Below, piece by piece: positions 24,850 through 34,182 of a stretch of 64,000 nucleotides of DNA (positions are counted from its first letter, which is position 1; each line of letters opens with the position of its first letter). The notes beneath the pieces were generated by a model. It was not told the origin of the DNA and did not search any database. It saw only the letters and a program-made list of their open reading frames with translations. The position numbers and the translations under genes are program-made. Origin of the DNA: Sphingomonas qomolangmaensis (GTDB lineage Bacteria > Pseudomonadota > Alphaproteobacteria > Sphingomonadales > Sphingomonadaceae); assembly GCF_024496245.1 (NCBI RefSeq), contig NZ_CP101740.1:1859501-1923500 (forward strand), read 5' to 3'.

Positions 24850-25508
24850 ACCGGCTGGCGCTGTTCGACTGCGACGGGACGCTGGTCGACAGCCAGGCGA
24901 ATATCTGTCTGGCGATGGAGCATTGCTTCGATGTCCATGCGCTGGCGCCGCCCGATCGCCACGCGATCCGGCGGATCGTGGGGCTGAGCCTGGTCGAGGC
25001 GATCGGCATCCTGCTGCCGCAGGGCGAAGAGGCGCTCCACCGCGCGATGGCCGATGATTATAAATTGTGCTTCCAGAAGCTGCGCAGCACCGGCGGGCTG
25101 CTGCCCGAGCCGTTGTTCGAGGGGATCGTCGAGGCGATCGATACGCTGAGCGCGGCGGGCTGGGTGCTGGGCGTCGCGACGGGCAAGTCGGATCGCGGGC
25201 TGAACCTGTTGCTGGCGCATCATGGGCTGAGCGAGCGCTTCGTGACGCTGCAGACAGCCGATCGCCACCCGTCGAAGCCGCACCCGGCAATGGCCGCCGC
25301 GGCGATCGCCGAGGCAGGCGCTGTCCCTGAGACGACGGTGATGATCGGCGATACAAGCTTCGACATGGAGATGGCGGTCGCCGCGGCGGCACACCCTTTG
25401 GGGGTGAGCTGGGGCTATCACACCCCCGAGGAACTCGCCGACGCCGGTGCGGCGCATGTTGCAGGCCATGCGCGCGATCTGGCCCCGTATCTCGCGAACC
25501 GCTACTAG
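24846..25508 (+). CDS. HAD family hydrolase (phosphatase)
   Basis: This 220-aa subfamily IA HAD enzyme has motif I DCDGTLVDS (8-16, nucleophile Asp8), motif II in GVATGKSDRG, and motif IV GDTSFDMEMA (about 167-176). A cap domain lies between. Such proteins are annotated as phosphoglycolate or other small-molecule phosphatases; the substrate is unknown. GTG 24846 overlaps the upstream stop (GTGA). Confidence 0.9.
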   Translation: MNRLALFDCDGTLVDSQANICLAMEHCFDVHALAPPDRHAIRRIVGLSLVEAIGILLPQGEEALHRAMADDYKLCFQKLRSTGGLLPEPLFEGIVEAIDTLSAAGWVLGVATGKSDRGLNLLLAHHGLSERFVTLQTADRHPSKPHPAMAAAAIAEAGAVPETTVMIGDTSFDMEMAVAAAAHPLGVSWGYHTPEELADAGAAHVAGHARDLAPYLANRY

Positions 25509-25514
25509 GGCGTC

Positions 25515-25748
25515 ATGACCAATCAAGACGATTCTGGCCACGATCCGGCGATGACCCGCTATTTCCTGATGGTCGCGGCGCGGATCGTGCCGGTGGCGGG
25601 GGCGCTGTTCGGGCTGGTGCTGCTAGGCCGCGCGGTCACGCTGCCCGATCGTATTCTGGGCATGGCGATCGTGCTCGCTGCGATTTTCGTGATGGCCACG
25701 CTGCCGCGCGCACTGGCGCGGCGCTGGCGGACGCCCCCTGCACCATGA
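25515..25748 (+). CDS. Small membrane protein, unknown function
   Basis: The 77-aa product has two membrane helices (about 20-40 and 48-65) and a basic C-terminus (ARRWRTPPAP). It lies between the HAD and ATP12 genes, with a 4-bp overlap into the latter, so it is part of the same transcript. Confidence 0.7.
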   Translation: MTNQDDSGHDPAMTRYFLMVAARIVPVAGALFGLVLLGRAVTLPDRILGMAIVLAAIFVMATLPRALARRWRTPPAP

Positions 25749-26440
25749 AAAGATTCTGGCGGGACGTCGCGGTTCAGGAACAAGCGGGTGGTTGGGGGAT
25801 CAGCCTGGACGAACGCCCGGTGCGCACCCCCGGGCGCGTGCCCCTGCTGGTGCCCACCCCCGGGCTGATCGAGGCGATCGCCGCCGAATGGCGCGCGGTC
25901 GAAACCGATGTCGATCCACGCGCGATGCCGCTGACCGGGCTCGCCAACGCGGCGGTCGACCGGATCGCCCCCGACCCCGCCGCCTTCGCGCGCGCGCTGG
26001 CCGCCTATGGCGCAAGCGACCTGATCTGCTACCGCGCCGACGCTCCCGCCCCGCTCGCCGATCGCCAGCGCGCGGCGTGGGATTCGGTGCTCGATTGGGC
26101 GCGCGGGCGCTACGACGTGCATTTCGCGCTCGCGATCGGGGTGATGCCCGTCACCCAGCCCGCCGCCACGCTCGATCGGCTGGGCGACGCGATTGCAGCA
26201 CGTTCGCCCTTCGAACTCGCGCCGCTGTCGGTCGTCGTGACGATCACCGGATCGCTGGTGCTGGCGCTCGCGCTGATCGAAGGCGCGGCCGATGCGGGCG
26301 CCGTCTGGACCGCGGCCAATATCGACGAGGATTGGCAGGCCGAAATGTGGGGCGAGGACAGCCTGGCGACGCAATCGCGCGCGGTCCGCAGCGCCGAATA
26401 TGCCGCCGCCAACGTGTTCCTGGCGCTGCTGAAAGCCTGA
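25745..26440 (+). CDS. ATP12 family F1-ATPase assembly chaperone
   Basis: ATP12 chaperones bind the F1 alpha subunit during ATP synthase assembly. The 231-aa product has the typical start MKRFWRDVAVQ, then DERPVRTPGRVPLLVP, AIAAEWRAVETDVDP, LICYRADAPAPLADRQ, and a C-terminal NIDEDWQAEMWGEDS. Length fits bacterial ATP12. These genes are characteristic of Alphaproteobacteria, which supports the assignment of the organism. Confidence 0.93.
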   Translation: MKRFWRDVAVQEQAGGWGISLDERPVRTPGRVPLLVPTPGLIEAIAAEWRAVETDVDPRAMPLTGLANAAVDRIAPDPAAFARALAAYGASDLICYRADAPAPLADRQRAAWDSVLDWARGRYDVHFALAIGVMPVTQPAATLDRLGDAIAARSPFELAPLSVVVTITGSLVLALALIEGAADAGAVWTAANIDEDWQAEMWGEDSLATQSRAVRSAEYAAANVFLALLKA

Positions 26441-26557
26441 CTTTACCGAAACGCTCGCAAAATCGGTCGCGAGCGTCTATATCGGTTGCATCGCACCACC
26501 CAGCCCAAGCGCAGGTGCGACCGAGAGACGTGCGCTCCCGCTTGATGAGGAGCCGCC

Positions 26558-26749
26558 ATGCCCTTTTCCGACGAAGCCCGATATTTCGGCCGCCGCGCGA
26601 TCGCATCGCGGCTGGCCAGCGCCGCCGCCACCGACAGCGGCGCGCGGATCGCGCATTCGAAGCTCGCGCGCCGATATCAATCCTTGAGCGACCGCCACGG
26701 CACCCCCGACGCGGCCGCTATTCCGACCAACGAAGAAGGCAATATCTGA
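26558..26749 (+). CDS. Small conserved protein, unknown function
   Basis: The 63-aa charged soluble protein contains YFGRRAIASRLASAA and SKLARRYQSLSDRHG. ATG 26558 is preceded by GAGGAG. Its stop TGA overlaps the next ATG (TGATG). An inverted repeat (ACGCTCGC...GCGAGCGT) lies about 75 bp upstream. Confidence 0.65.
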   Translation: MPFSDEARYFGRRAIASRLASAAATDSGARIAHSKLARRYQSLSDRHGTPDAAAIPTNEEGNI

Positions 26750-27003
26750 TGGATCCCACACGCACCCAATATCAAAGCAAGGACCTCCCCACCTCGCGCG
26801 CGCTACACGTCAGCGTCACCAGCGCCGAAGTGACCGCAATGTGCGCCAAGCACAAATGCACGATCAGCGCGATCGAGGCCCTGGCATCGGGCGGCACCCG
26901 CGTCGTGATGATGAACGGCGACGACGCCGCAGTGATCCGCAAGGCCTATGGCAAGAAAGTGCTGTCGGGCCCGGTCACGCGCACGCGCTGGCTGCAGACC
27001 TGA
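26749..27003 (+). CDS. Small conserved protein, unknown function
   Basis: The 84-aa product starts MDPTRTQYQSKDLPTSRALH and ends VTRTRWLQT. It has two Cys residues in AMCAKHKCTISAIEAL, so metal binding is possible. It is tightly coupled to 26558. The longer frame that runs back to 25792 crosses other genes and is not real. Confidence 0.65.
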   Translation: MDPTRTQYQSKDLPTSRALHVSVTSAEVTAMCAKHKCTISAIEALASGGTRVVMMNGDDAAVIRKAYGKKVLSGPVTRTRWLQT

Positions 27004-27016
27004 TCTGAGACCTTAC

Positions 27017-27042
27017 CCGTTCGGCGCCGAGGCGCCGGACGG
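27017..27042. repeat. Strong hairpin between convergent genes
   Basis: CCGTTCGGCGCC and GGCGCCGGACGG form a 12-bp stem (one T-G pair) with loop GA. No T-run follows, but its position between two convergent stops suggests a transcript-end role. Confidence 0.5.
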
Positions 27043-27699
27043 TCAGGCGGTCTTGAGCATATGGCGGATGAAGCCGATCAGGCCGGTCTGGCGCGATCGC
27101 TTCAGCCGCTCGGCCGCCAGGATCGTGCGGACGCTTTCGAAGCATTTTTCGACATCGTCGTTGACCAGTACATAGTCATAGCCGTCCCAATGGCTGACCT
27201 CGCCCGCGGCGCGCGCCATGCGCGCGTCGATCACCTCGATCGGATCGGTCGCGCGGTTGAGCAGCCGCTGGTGCAGCTCCTCCATCGAGGGCGGCAGGAT
27301 GAACACGCGCACCACATCGCCGCCGGCGATCTGGAAGAGCTGCTGCGCGCCCTGCCAATCGATGTCGAACAACACATCGCGGCCCGACGCGAGGATTTCC
27401 TCGACCTGCGCGCGCGGCGTGCCGTAGCGGTGATTGAAGACATGCGCCCATTCGAGGAACGCATGGTCGGCGACCATCTCGCGGAAGCGCTCGAGATCGA
27501 CGAACTGATAGTCGCGCCCTTCGACCTCGCCCGGGCGAATCTGCCGGGTGGTGGCCGATACCGACATCCGAAGATCGGGGTCGGCAGCGAGCAATTTGCG
27601 GGCGATGGTCGACTTGCCGGCGCCCGAGGGCGAGGACAGGACGAACAATACGCCGCGCCGTTTGAAGCCATGCGGGTCGGATTCGATCGTGTGCGCCAT
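27043..27699 (-). CDS. gmk: Guanylate kinase
   Basis: The enzyme phosphorylates GMP to GDP. The 218-aa product has the P-loop SSPSGAGKST (about 22-31), the GMP-binding region VSATTRQIRPGEVEGRDYQF and ARVEEILASGRDVLFDIDWQG-like segment. The start is ATG 27699 (MAHTIESDPHGFKRRGVLF); a GTG/ATG seven codons earlier is less supported. Confidence 0.95.
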   Translation of the reverse strand: MAHTIESDPHGFKRRGVLFVLSSPSGAGKSTIARKLLAADPDLRMSVSATTRQIRPGEVEGRDYQFVDLERFREMVADHAFLEWAHVFNHRYGTPRAQVEEILASGRDVLFDIDWQGAQQLFQIAGGDVVRVFILPPSMEELHQRLLNRATDPIEVIDARMARAAGEVSHWDGYDYVLVNDDVEKCFESVRTILAAERLKRSRQTGLIGFIRHMLKTA

Positions 27700-27746
27700 G
27701 CCCGCCTTTGGGACGGGCATGGCGCCGGCGTCAAGTCGGGCGGGCG

Positions 27747-27947
27747 TTAGAGCGGCCGCGTCGGACCCTTGCGACGATCATAGGCCTTCTTGGCGACATA
27801 GGCGCCGCCCAGGACCATGCCGAGCGGCCCCATGCGGCGAAGCGCGCTGGCGGCGACCATGCCGATCGCTGCGCCCTTCATGCCGCCCGAGCCGTCACGC
27901 CGATCGATTTCACGCCCGACCAATGCGCCGATGATGCTGCGAATCAT
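27747..27947 (-). CDS. Small membrane-associated protein, unknown
   Basis: The 66-aa product is Gly/Arg-rich with two weak hydrophobic segments (IIGALVGREIDR and IGMVAASALRRMGPLGMVL). Its start overlaps the previous stop by 4 bp (ATGA). The GALVGxxID motif is shared with the 27944 protein, suggesting a duplicated small family. Confidence 0.65.
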   Translation of the reverse strand: MIRSIIGALVGREIDRRDGSGGMKGAAIGMVAASALRRMGPLGMVLGGAYVAKKAYDRRKGPTRPL

Positions 27948-28159
27948 GCTTTTTCCTCCGAACCAGTGATGGCGTCGAACGCCTGGCCGATACCGTAGAG
28001 CACCGCCCAGCCGATCGCATAGGTTGCAACGATGGGGATCGCGACCTTGAGGACATTGGCACCAATCGCGCCGATGACCGCGCCGTCACCGACACCGTCG
28101 TCGCCGCTCATCCCGTCGATAGCCGCGCCGACCAGCGCGCCGATGGTGGTTGCACCCAT
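27944..28159 (-). CDS. Small glycine-rich membrane protein, unknown
   Basis: The 71-aa product starts MGATTIGALVGAAIDGMSGD and has a clear helix VLKVAIPIVATYAIGWAVLY. It is the first of a two-gene unit with 27747. A stretch of repeats lies directly upstream. Confidence 0.65.
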   Translation of the reverse strand: MGATTIGALVGAAIDGMSGDDGVGDGAVIGAIGANVLKVAIPIVATYAIGWAVLYGIGQAFDAITGSEEKA

Positions 28160-28166
28160 GGTGATA

Positions 28167-28357
28167 ATCCCCCGCGTTTCGTGGGGGAAGAACCCCGATC
28201 GGGGCGCGGGGTTCCATCGTCATGTTCCTCCCCCTTCAGGGGGAGGTGGCAGCCCGAAGGGCTGACGGAGGGGGCGTGCCGCGAGCGACTCCCTTGCCGC
28301 ACGCCCCCTCCACCACTCGCTTCGCGAGCGGTCCCCCTCCCCCTGGCGGGGGAGGAT

Positions 28358-28361
<4 letters not shown>
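28167..28361. repeat. Cluster of GC-rich palindromes between fumC and small genes
   Basis: Successive hairpins are CCCCCGCGTTTCGTGGGGG, AACCCCGATCGGGG, CTCCCCCTTCAGGGGGAG (28226-28243) and CCCTCCCCCTGGCGGGGGAG near the right end. CCCCCTCCACCACTCGCTTC lies between. No gene is present in this roughly 200-bp gap. Confidence 0.7.
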
Positions 28362-29749
<1,388 letters not shown>

Positions 29750-29785
29750 GCGCGGACAACCGCTCGCGCGCGATCGGGTTGCGCT

Positions 29786-30211
29786 TCAGCCAAGTCGCTT
29801 GCGCAGAAAGATGCGCGATTCGCCGGGGGGATAGTCGTCGATCCGCGCGAAGGGTGCATAGCCCAGCCGTTCGTAGAAGCCCTGCGCCTGGAAGCTGAAG
29901 GTATCGAGCCAGACGCCGACGCAGCCGCTGCCGAGCGCTTCGTCCTCAGCTGCGCGCATCAGCCGGCTGCCGACCCCCTGCCCGCGCATCATCGGCGGCA
30001 ATGCGAGATATTGGACGAAGAGCCAGCGATAGGCGATGCGGCCCCACAGCCCGCCGACGATCGCGCCTGCATCGTCGCGCACGGTCACCGCGACCAGCCG
30101 CTGCTCGATCGGTGGACCGGCCTGGTCGTTATAGGCATTGAGCACGGCGAGAATTGCCGCGCGCTCACCATCGCTCGGCGCGTCCGAAACCTCGATCGAC
30201 GCCAGCGTCAC
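29786..30211 (-). CDS. GNAT family N-acetyltransferase
   Basis: The 141-aa product has the acetyl-CoA motif QYLALPPMMRGQGVGSRLMR (about 64-83), with the QGVGS loop, and a C-terminal FYERLGYAPFARIDDYPPGE. The start is GTG 30211, overlapping the sspB stop as GTGA; a longer frame upstream lies inside sspB. The substrate is unknown. Confidence 0.88.
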   Translation of the reverse strand: MTLASIEVSDAPSDGERAAILAVLNAYNDQAGPPIEQRLVAVTVRDDAGAIVGGLWGRIAYRWLFVQYLALPPMMRGQGVGSRLMRAAEDEALGSGCVGVWLDTFSFQAQGFYERLGYAPFARIDDYPPGESRIFLRKRLG

Positions 30212-30690
30212 TTCTTGCGCTTGAAATCCACTGCGACGACGTTCGAGCCGTCTTCGATCGGCTTGGCGTCGGCGGGGTCGTTTTCGGCGGGCTCGTGCGG
30301 CTCGGGACCCTCTGGCTCTTCGGCGGCCTGGAAGCGCAACTCGAAATTGACCGCGGGATCGTGGAAGCCGGTGATCGCCGAATAGGGAATGACGAGCATC
30401 GAGGGCACCTGCCCGAAGCTGAGGCCGACCGAGAAGCGGTTGTCGTCGACCGTCAGGTCCCAATAGCGATGCTGGATGACGATCGTCATCTCGTCGGGAA
30501 AACGCTCGATCAGCCGCTGCGGGATGTCGACGCCGGGCGCGGTGGTCTTGAAGGTGATGTAGAAATGATGGTCGCCGGGCAACCCGCCCGACGAGGCGAC
30601 CGATCCGAGCACGCGGCCGACCACGGCGCGGAGCGCTTCCTGCACGATTTCGTCATAGGGAATCATGCTGTCTGGTAGGGTGCCGGTCAT
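30208..30690 (-). CDS. sspB: ClpXP adaptor protein SspB
   Basis: SspB delivers ssrA-tagged and other proteins to ClpXP. The 160-aa product has MIPYDEIVQEALRAVVGRVL, FYITFKTTAPGVDIPQRL, MTIVIQHRYWDLTVDD and VGLSFGQVPSMLVIPYSAI, the alphaproteobacterial SspB type. The acidic tail ends VVAVDFKRKK, the typical ClpX-binding element. Start ATG 30690. Confidence 0.93.
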   Translation of the reverse strand: MTGTLPDSMIPYDEIVQEALRAVVGRVLGSVASSGGLPGDHHFYITFKTTAPGVDIPQRLIERFPDEMTIVIQHRYWDLTVDDNRFSVGLSFGQVPSMLVIPYSAITGFHDPAVNFELRFQAAEEPEGPEPHEPAENDPADAKPIEDGSNVVAVDFKRKK

Positions 30691-30784
30691 AGGCTCTTAG
30701 CTAGAGCGAAATGGCGGGGGGTCAAGCGGGCGCGACACCGGGGCAGTGATTGCATGGGGCGCACGACGCGCTATGTGCCCATCC

Positions 30785-31372
30785 ATGCGCACCGCCCATA
30801 TTTCAAGAAACACTTCCGAAACCGCGATCGACGTCGCGGTGAACCTCGACGGCACCGGGGTGTACGACATCTCGACCGGCGTCGGCTTCTTCGATCACAT
30901 GCTCGAGCAGCTCTCGCGCCACTCACTGATCGACATCGAACTCCACGCCAAGGGCGACCTGCATATCGACCAGCACCACACGGTCGAGGATTCGGCGCTG
31001 GCGCTGGGCGAGGCGGTGGCCAAGGCGCTGGGCGACAAGCGCGGCATTCGCCGCTATGCCGATGCGCTGTCGCCGATGGACGAGGCGCTGGTGCGCGTCG
31101 CGATCGATATTTCGGGCCGGCCCTGGCTGGTGTGGAAGACTGCGTTCACCCAGACGCGGCTGGGCGAGATGGATACCGAGCTGTTCCAGCACTGGTTCCA
31201 CAGCTTCGCGCAGACCGCTGGGCTGACGCTGCACGTCGAGACGCTGTACGGCGAGAACAACCACCACATCATCGAGGCGGCGTATAAGGGGCTGGCGCGT
31301 GCGCTGCGCGAGGCGGTCGAGATCGACCCGCGCAAGGCCGATACGATCCCCTCGACCAAGGGTACGCTGTGA
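30785..31372 (+). CDS. hisB: Imidazoleglycerol-phosphate dehydratase
   Basis: HisB catalyses the seventh step of histidine synthesis. The 195-aa monofunctional enzyme has [33 protein letters not shown] and [17 protein letters not shown], which carry the manganese-binding His residues. ATG 30785 is chosen over the upstream frame start at 30746 because [13 protein letters not shown] is the family start. It opens the his cluster and overlaps the next gene (GTGA). Confidence 0.96.
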   Translation: MRTAHISRNTSETAIDVAVNLDGTGVYDISTGVGFFDHMLEQLSRHSLIDIELHAKGDLHIDQHHTVEDSALALGEAVAKALGDKRGIRRYADALSPMDEALVRVAIDISGRPWLVWKTAFTQTRLGEMDTELFQHWFHSFAQTAGLTLHVETLYGENNHHIIEAAYKGLARALREAVEIDPRKADTIPSTKGTL

Positions 31373-31686
31373 GCGACGCGATGATCCGCCCCGCCGCGCC
31401 GATGTGCCTGGTGCTGCTGACCTATGTGCGCCCGATCGAGGAGGTCGATGCGCAGATGGCGGCGCATGTGGCGTTTCTTTCCGATGCGTTCGAGCAGGGC
31501 GTGCTGGTGATCGCGGGGCGGCGCGTGCCCCGCACCGGCGGCGTGCTGCTGTTTCGCGGCGAGCCCGATGCGGTCGAGGCGGTGGCGGCGACCGATCCGT
31601 TCGTCACCTCGGGCGTGGCGACGTTCGAGGTGGTGGCGTTCACCGCGAGCATGGCGGCGGCGGGGATGGCGGGAGTGTTCGCGTGA
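31369..31686 (+). CDS. YCII-related domain protein
   Basis: The 105-aa product has the YCII pattern: [30 protein letters not shown], a conserved His (HVAFL), [15 protein letters not shown] and [17 protein letters not shown] proteins are small ferredoxin-like-fold proteins of mostly unknown role. GTG 31369 overlaps hisB. It is unusual to find it inside a his operon, between hisB and hisH. Confidence 0.85.
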   Translation: MSDAMIRPAAPMCLVLLTYVRPIEEVDAQMAAHVAFLSDAFEQGVLVIAGRRVPRTGGVLLFRGEPDAVEAVAATDPFVTSGVATFEVVAFTASMAAAGMAGVFA

Positions 31687-31697
31687 GCGGCATAGTC

Positions 31698-31721
31698 CCC
31701 CCTCCCGCGAGCGGGAGGGGG
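31698..31721 (+). repeat. Hairpin holding the hisH ribosome site
   Basis: CCCCCTCCCGC (31698-31708) and GCGGGAGGGGG (31711-31721) pair perfectly around GA. The 3' arm contains GGGAGGGGG, the only ribosome-binding sequence before the TTG start of hisH. The hairpin could hide this site. Confidence 0.75.
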
Positions 31722-31723
31722 AA

Positions 31724-32326
31724 TTGAGCGTCGCCCTCATCGATTACGGCGCGGGCAATCTGCATTCGGTGCATAACGCACTGAAAGCCGCGGGCGCGCG
31801 CGACATCGCGGTTACCGCCGATCCCGATATCGTCCGGCGCGCCGAGCGGATCGTGCTGCCCGGTGTTGGCGCGTTCGCCGCCTGCGCCGATGGGTTGCGC
31901 GCGCTGCCGGGGATGGTCGAGGCGATCGAGGAGCGCGCGCTGCGCGGCGGGGTGCCGTTCCTGGGGATTTGCGTCGGCATGCAATTGATGGCGACCACCG
32001 GCGAGGAAATGGGCGTCCATGCCGGGCTTGGCTGGATCGAGGGGAGCGTGCGGCTGCTGCCCGATTCGCCCGAGGTGCGCGTGCCGCATATGGGCTGGAA
32101 CGACGTGGTGCCGACGCACGCGCACCCGCTGATCGAACCCGGCGAGGCCTATTTCCTGCACAGCTATGCCTTTGAGGGTGCCGACGTCCTCGCCACCACG
32201 CAGCATGGCGGGCCGGTGACCGCGGCGATCGGACGCGACAATCTGATCGGTATCCAGTTCCACCCAGAAAAGAGCCAGCGCTACGGCATCGCGCTGCTCG
32301 AGAGGTTTCTTGCATGGCGTCCCTGA
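31724..32326 (+). CDS. hisH: Imidazole glycerol phosphate synthase subunit HisH
   Basis: HisH is the glutamine amidotransferase subunit that gives ammonia to HisF. The 200-aa product has SVALIDYGAGNLHSVHNAL, the nucleophile in PFLGICVGMQLM, and the His/Glu pair in IGIQFHPEKSQ. The start is TTG 31724, six bases after a strong GGGAGGGGG site; no ATG exists near. The ribosome site sits in a hairpin. It overlaps hisA by 13 bp. Confidence 0.93.
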   Translation: MSVALIDYGAGNLHSVHNALKAAGARDIAVTADPDIVRRAERIVLPGVGAFAACADGLRALPGMVEAIEERALRGGVPFLGICVGMQLMATTGEEMGVHAGLGWIEGSVRLLPDSPEVRVPHMGWNDVVPTHAHPLIEPGEAYFLHSYAFEGADVLATTQHGGPVTAAIGRDNLIGIQFHPEKSQRYGIALLERFLAWRP

Positions 32327-33090
32327 CGATTTTCCCCGCGATCGACCTCAAGGCTGGCCAGGTCGTCCGGCTGGCCGAGGGCGATATGGACCGTGCGACG
32401 GTGTATGGCGACGATCCGGCGGCGCAGGCACGCGCCTTTGCCGATGCGGGGGCGGATCATCTGCATGTCGTCGATCTCGATGGCGCATTCGCCGGGGGTT
32501 CGGTGAATGGCGATGCGGTACGCGGCGTGGTCACTGCGTTTCCGGGGCGGGTGCAATTGGGCGGCGGCATCCGCGACATCGCGGCGGTCGAGGGCTGGCT
32601 GAAGCTTGGCGTTGCGCGGGTGGTGATCGGGACTGCGGCGCTGAAGGACCCCGAGTTCGTGCGAGCCGCGGCGGCGGCGCATCCGGGGCAGATTGTCGTC
32701 GCGGTCGATGCGCGCGACGGCATGGTCGCGACCGCGGGCTGGGCCGATGTATCCGACGTCACCGTCGTCGATCTGGCCCGGCGATTCGAAGATGCGGGGG
32801 TGGCGGCATTGCTGTTCACCGATGTCGGGCGCGACGGGATGCTGAAAGGCTGCAACGTCGAGGCGACGGTTGCACTGGCGCGCGCGGTGGCGATTCCGGT
32901 GATCGCCAGCGGCGGGGTCGCGGGGATCGAGGATATTGCGGCGCTGGTGGGGCATGTCAGCGACGGGGTCGAAGGGGTGATTACCGGACGGGCGCTGTAT
33001 GATGGCAGGCTCGATCTGAGCGCGGCGATTGCAATGGCCAGCCAGCCTCCCTCTCCCCCCCGGGGAGAGGGCCGGGGAGAGGGGCAGTGA
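32314..33090 (+). CDS. hisA: Phosphoribosylformimino-5-aminoimidazole carboxamide ribotide isomerase
   Basis: HisA is a TIM-barrel isomerase of histidine synthesis. The 258-aa product has [19 protein letters not shown], the catalytic Asp in [15 protein letters not shown] and [16 protein letters not shown]. The last residues after AAIAMAS ([14 protein letters not shown]) are encoded by an intergenic-type repeat, so the protein is about 15-17 residues longer than the usual 240-245. The stop TGA lies inside the repeat. Confidence 0.95.
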   Translation: MASLTIFPAIDLKAGQVVRLAEGDMDRATVYGDDPAAQARAFADAGADHLHVVDLDGAFAGGSVNGDAVRGVVTAFPGRVQLGGGIRDIAAVEGWLKLGVARVVIGTAALKDPEFVRAAAAAHPGQIVVAVDARDGMVATAGWADVSDVTVVDLARRFEDAGVAALLFTDVGRDGMLKGCNVEATVALARAVAIPVIASGGVAGIEDIAALVGHVSDGVEGVITGRALYDGRLDLSAAIAMASQPPSPPRGEGRGEGQ

Positions 33091-33150
33091 GCCAACGCAT
33101 GCGGTTTCGCACAGCCCCTCTCCCAACCCTCTCCCCGGAGGGGAGAGGGC
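33047..33150. repeat. Inverted repeat spanning the hisA end and hisF ribosome site
   Basis: Left part: CTCCCTCTCCCCCCCGGGGA, then GAGGGCCGGGGAGAGGGG. Right part: CCCCTCTCCCAACCCTCTCC then CCGGAGGGGAGAGGG. The two halves are largely complementary, so the hisA-hisF spacer can form a long hairpin. The left half codes the tail of HisA and the right half gives the GGAGAGGG-type ribosome site of hisF. Confidence 0.8.
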
Positions 33151-33157
33151 TTTTGTC

Positions 33158-33934
33158 ATGACCGTTCGCGCGCGCGTCATTCCCTGTCTCGACGTCGCCA
33201 ATGGCCGGGTCGTCAAGGGCGTCAATTTCGTCGATCTGCGCGATGCCGGCGACCCGGTCGAGCAGGCGCGTGCCTATGATGCCGCCGGCGCCGACGAACT
33301 CTGCTTCCTCGACATTACCGCCAGCCATGAGGCACGCGGCACGATCCTCGACGTGGTGCGGCGCACCGCCGAGGTGTGCTTCATGCCGCTCACCGTCGGC
33401 GGCGGGGTGCGATCGGCCGAGGATGCGCGCGCGCTGCTGCTCGCCGGCGCCGACAAGGTCGCGGTCAATTCGGCGGCGGTGTCGCGGCCCGAAGTCGTGT
33501 CCGACATCGCGGCGCGCTTCGGCAGCCAATGCGTCGTCGCTTCGGTCGATGCGCGGCGCAGCGGCGATGGGTGGGAGGTGTTCACGCATGGCGGGCGCAA
33601 GGCGACGGGGATCGACGCGATCGAGCATGCGGTTCGCCTCGCCGAGCTGGGCGCTGGCGAGTTGCTCGTCACCTCGATGGACCGCGACGGCACGCGCGGC
33701 GGCTATGACCTCGCGCTGATCCGCGCGATCGCGCAGCGGGTTCGGGTGCCGGTGGTCGCGAGCGGCGGGGTCGGCGGGCTCGACGATCTGGTCGCCGGCA
33801 TCCGTGACGGCGGGGCCAGCGCGGTGCTGGCCGCCTCGATCTTCCATTTCGGCGAGGCGAGCATCGCCGACGCGCATGCGGCGCTGGCCTCCGCCGGCAT
33901 TCCGGTGCGGCGGCCGGTTAACGCTTTGGTGTGA
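33158..33934 (+). CDS. hisF: Imidazole glycerol phosphate synthase subunit HisF
   Basis: HisF is the cyclase subunit. The 258-aa TIM barrel has [20 protein letters not shown] with the catalytic Asp, [33 protein letters not shown] and [14 protein letters not shown] with the second catalytic Asp. ATG 33158 follows the repeat and the GGAGAGGG site. It forms a pair with HisH. Confidence 0.96.
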   Translation: MTVRARVIPCLDVANGRVVKGVNFVDLRDAGDPVEQARAYDAAGADELCFLDITASHEARGTILDVVRRTAEVCFMPLTVGGGVRSAEDARALLLAGADKVAVNSAAVSRPEVVSDIAARFGSQCVVASVDARRSGDGWEVFTHGGRKATGIDAIEHAVRLAELGAGELLVTSMDRDGTRGGYDLALIRAIAQRVRVPVVASGGVGGLDDLVAGIRDGGASAVLAASIFHFGEASIADAHAALASAGIPVRRPVNALV

Positions 33935-33955
33935 ACCTGGGTGGTAGGGCGCGGC

Positions 33956-34150
33956 ATGGACCTGCTGCGCCTTGCCATCCTCATCTTGTTCGCCGCCCCC
34001 GGCTTTGCCGCGCATACCGGGGTGACACGGCGCAACGGCTTTTCGCTGTCGGACGCGGCGATCTTCGGAATCGTCGTCATCGGGCTGTGGCTGGCGCAGC
34101 GCGCGATGCGGCGACGCCATCGCAAGGCCGACGACGTGCGCGAGGATTGA
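33956..34150 (+). CDS. Small membrane protein in the his operon
   Basis: The 64-aa product starts [20 protein letters not shown] and has two hydrophobic segments (1-20; [19 protein letters not shown]) and a basic tail. ATG 33956 is preferred; GTG 33941 gives five more residues. It lies 21 bp after hisF and 32 bp before hisE. No family recognised. Confidence 0.65.
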   Translation: MDLLRLAILILFAAPGFAAHTGVTRRNGFSLSDAAIFGIVVIGLWLAQRAMRRRHRKADDVRED

Positions 34151-34182
34151 CACCCTGCGTGGTGCGCGCGAAGCCGTCGGCC

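Noticed and set aside
28191..28215. EcfG-like GGAAC-N16-GGTT before the small genes at 27944
   Set aside because: The bases belong to a palindromic repeat (AACCCC/GGGGTT), so the match is probably accidental.
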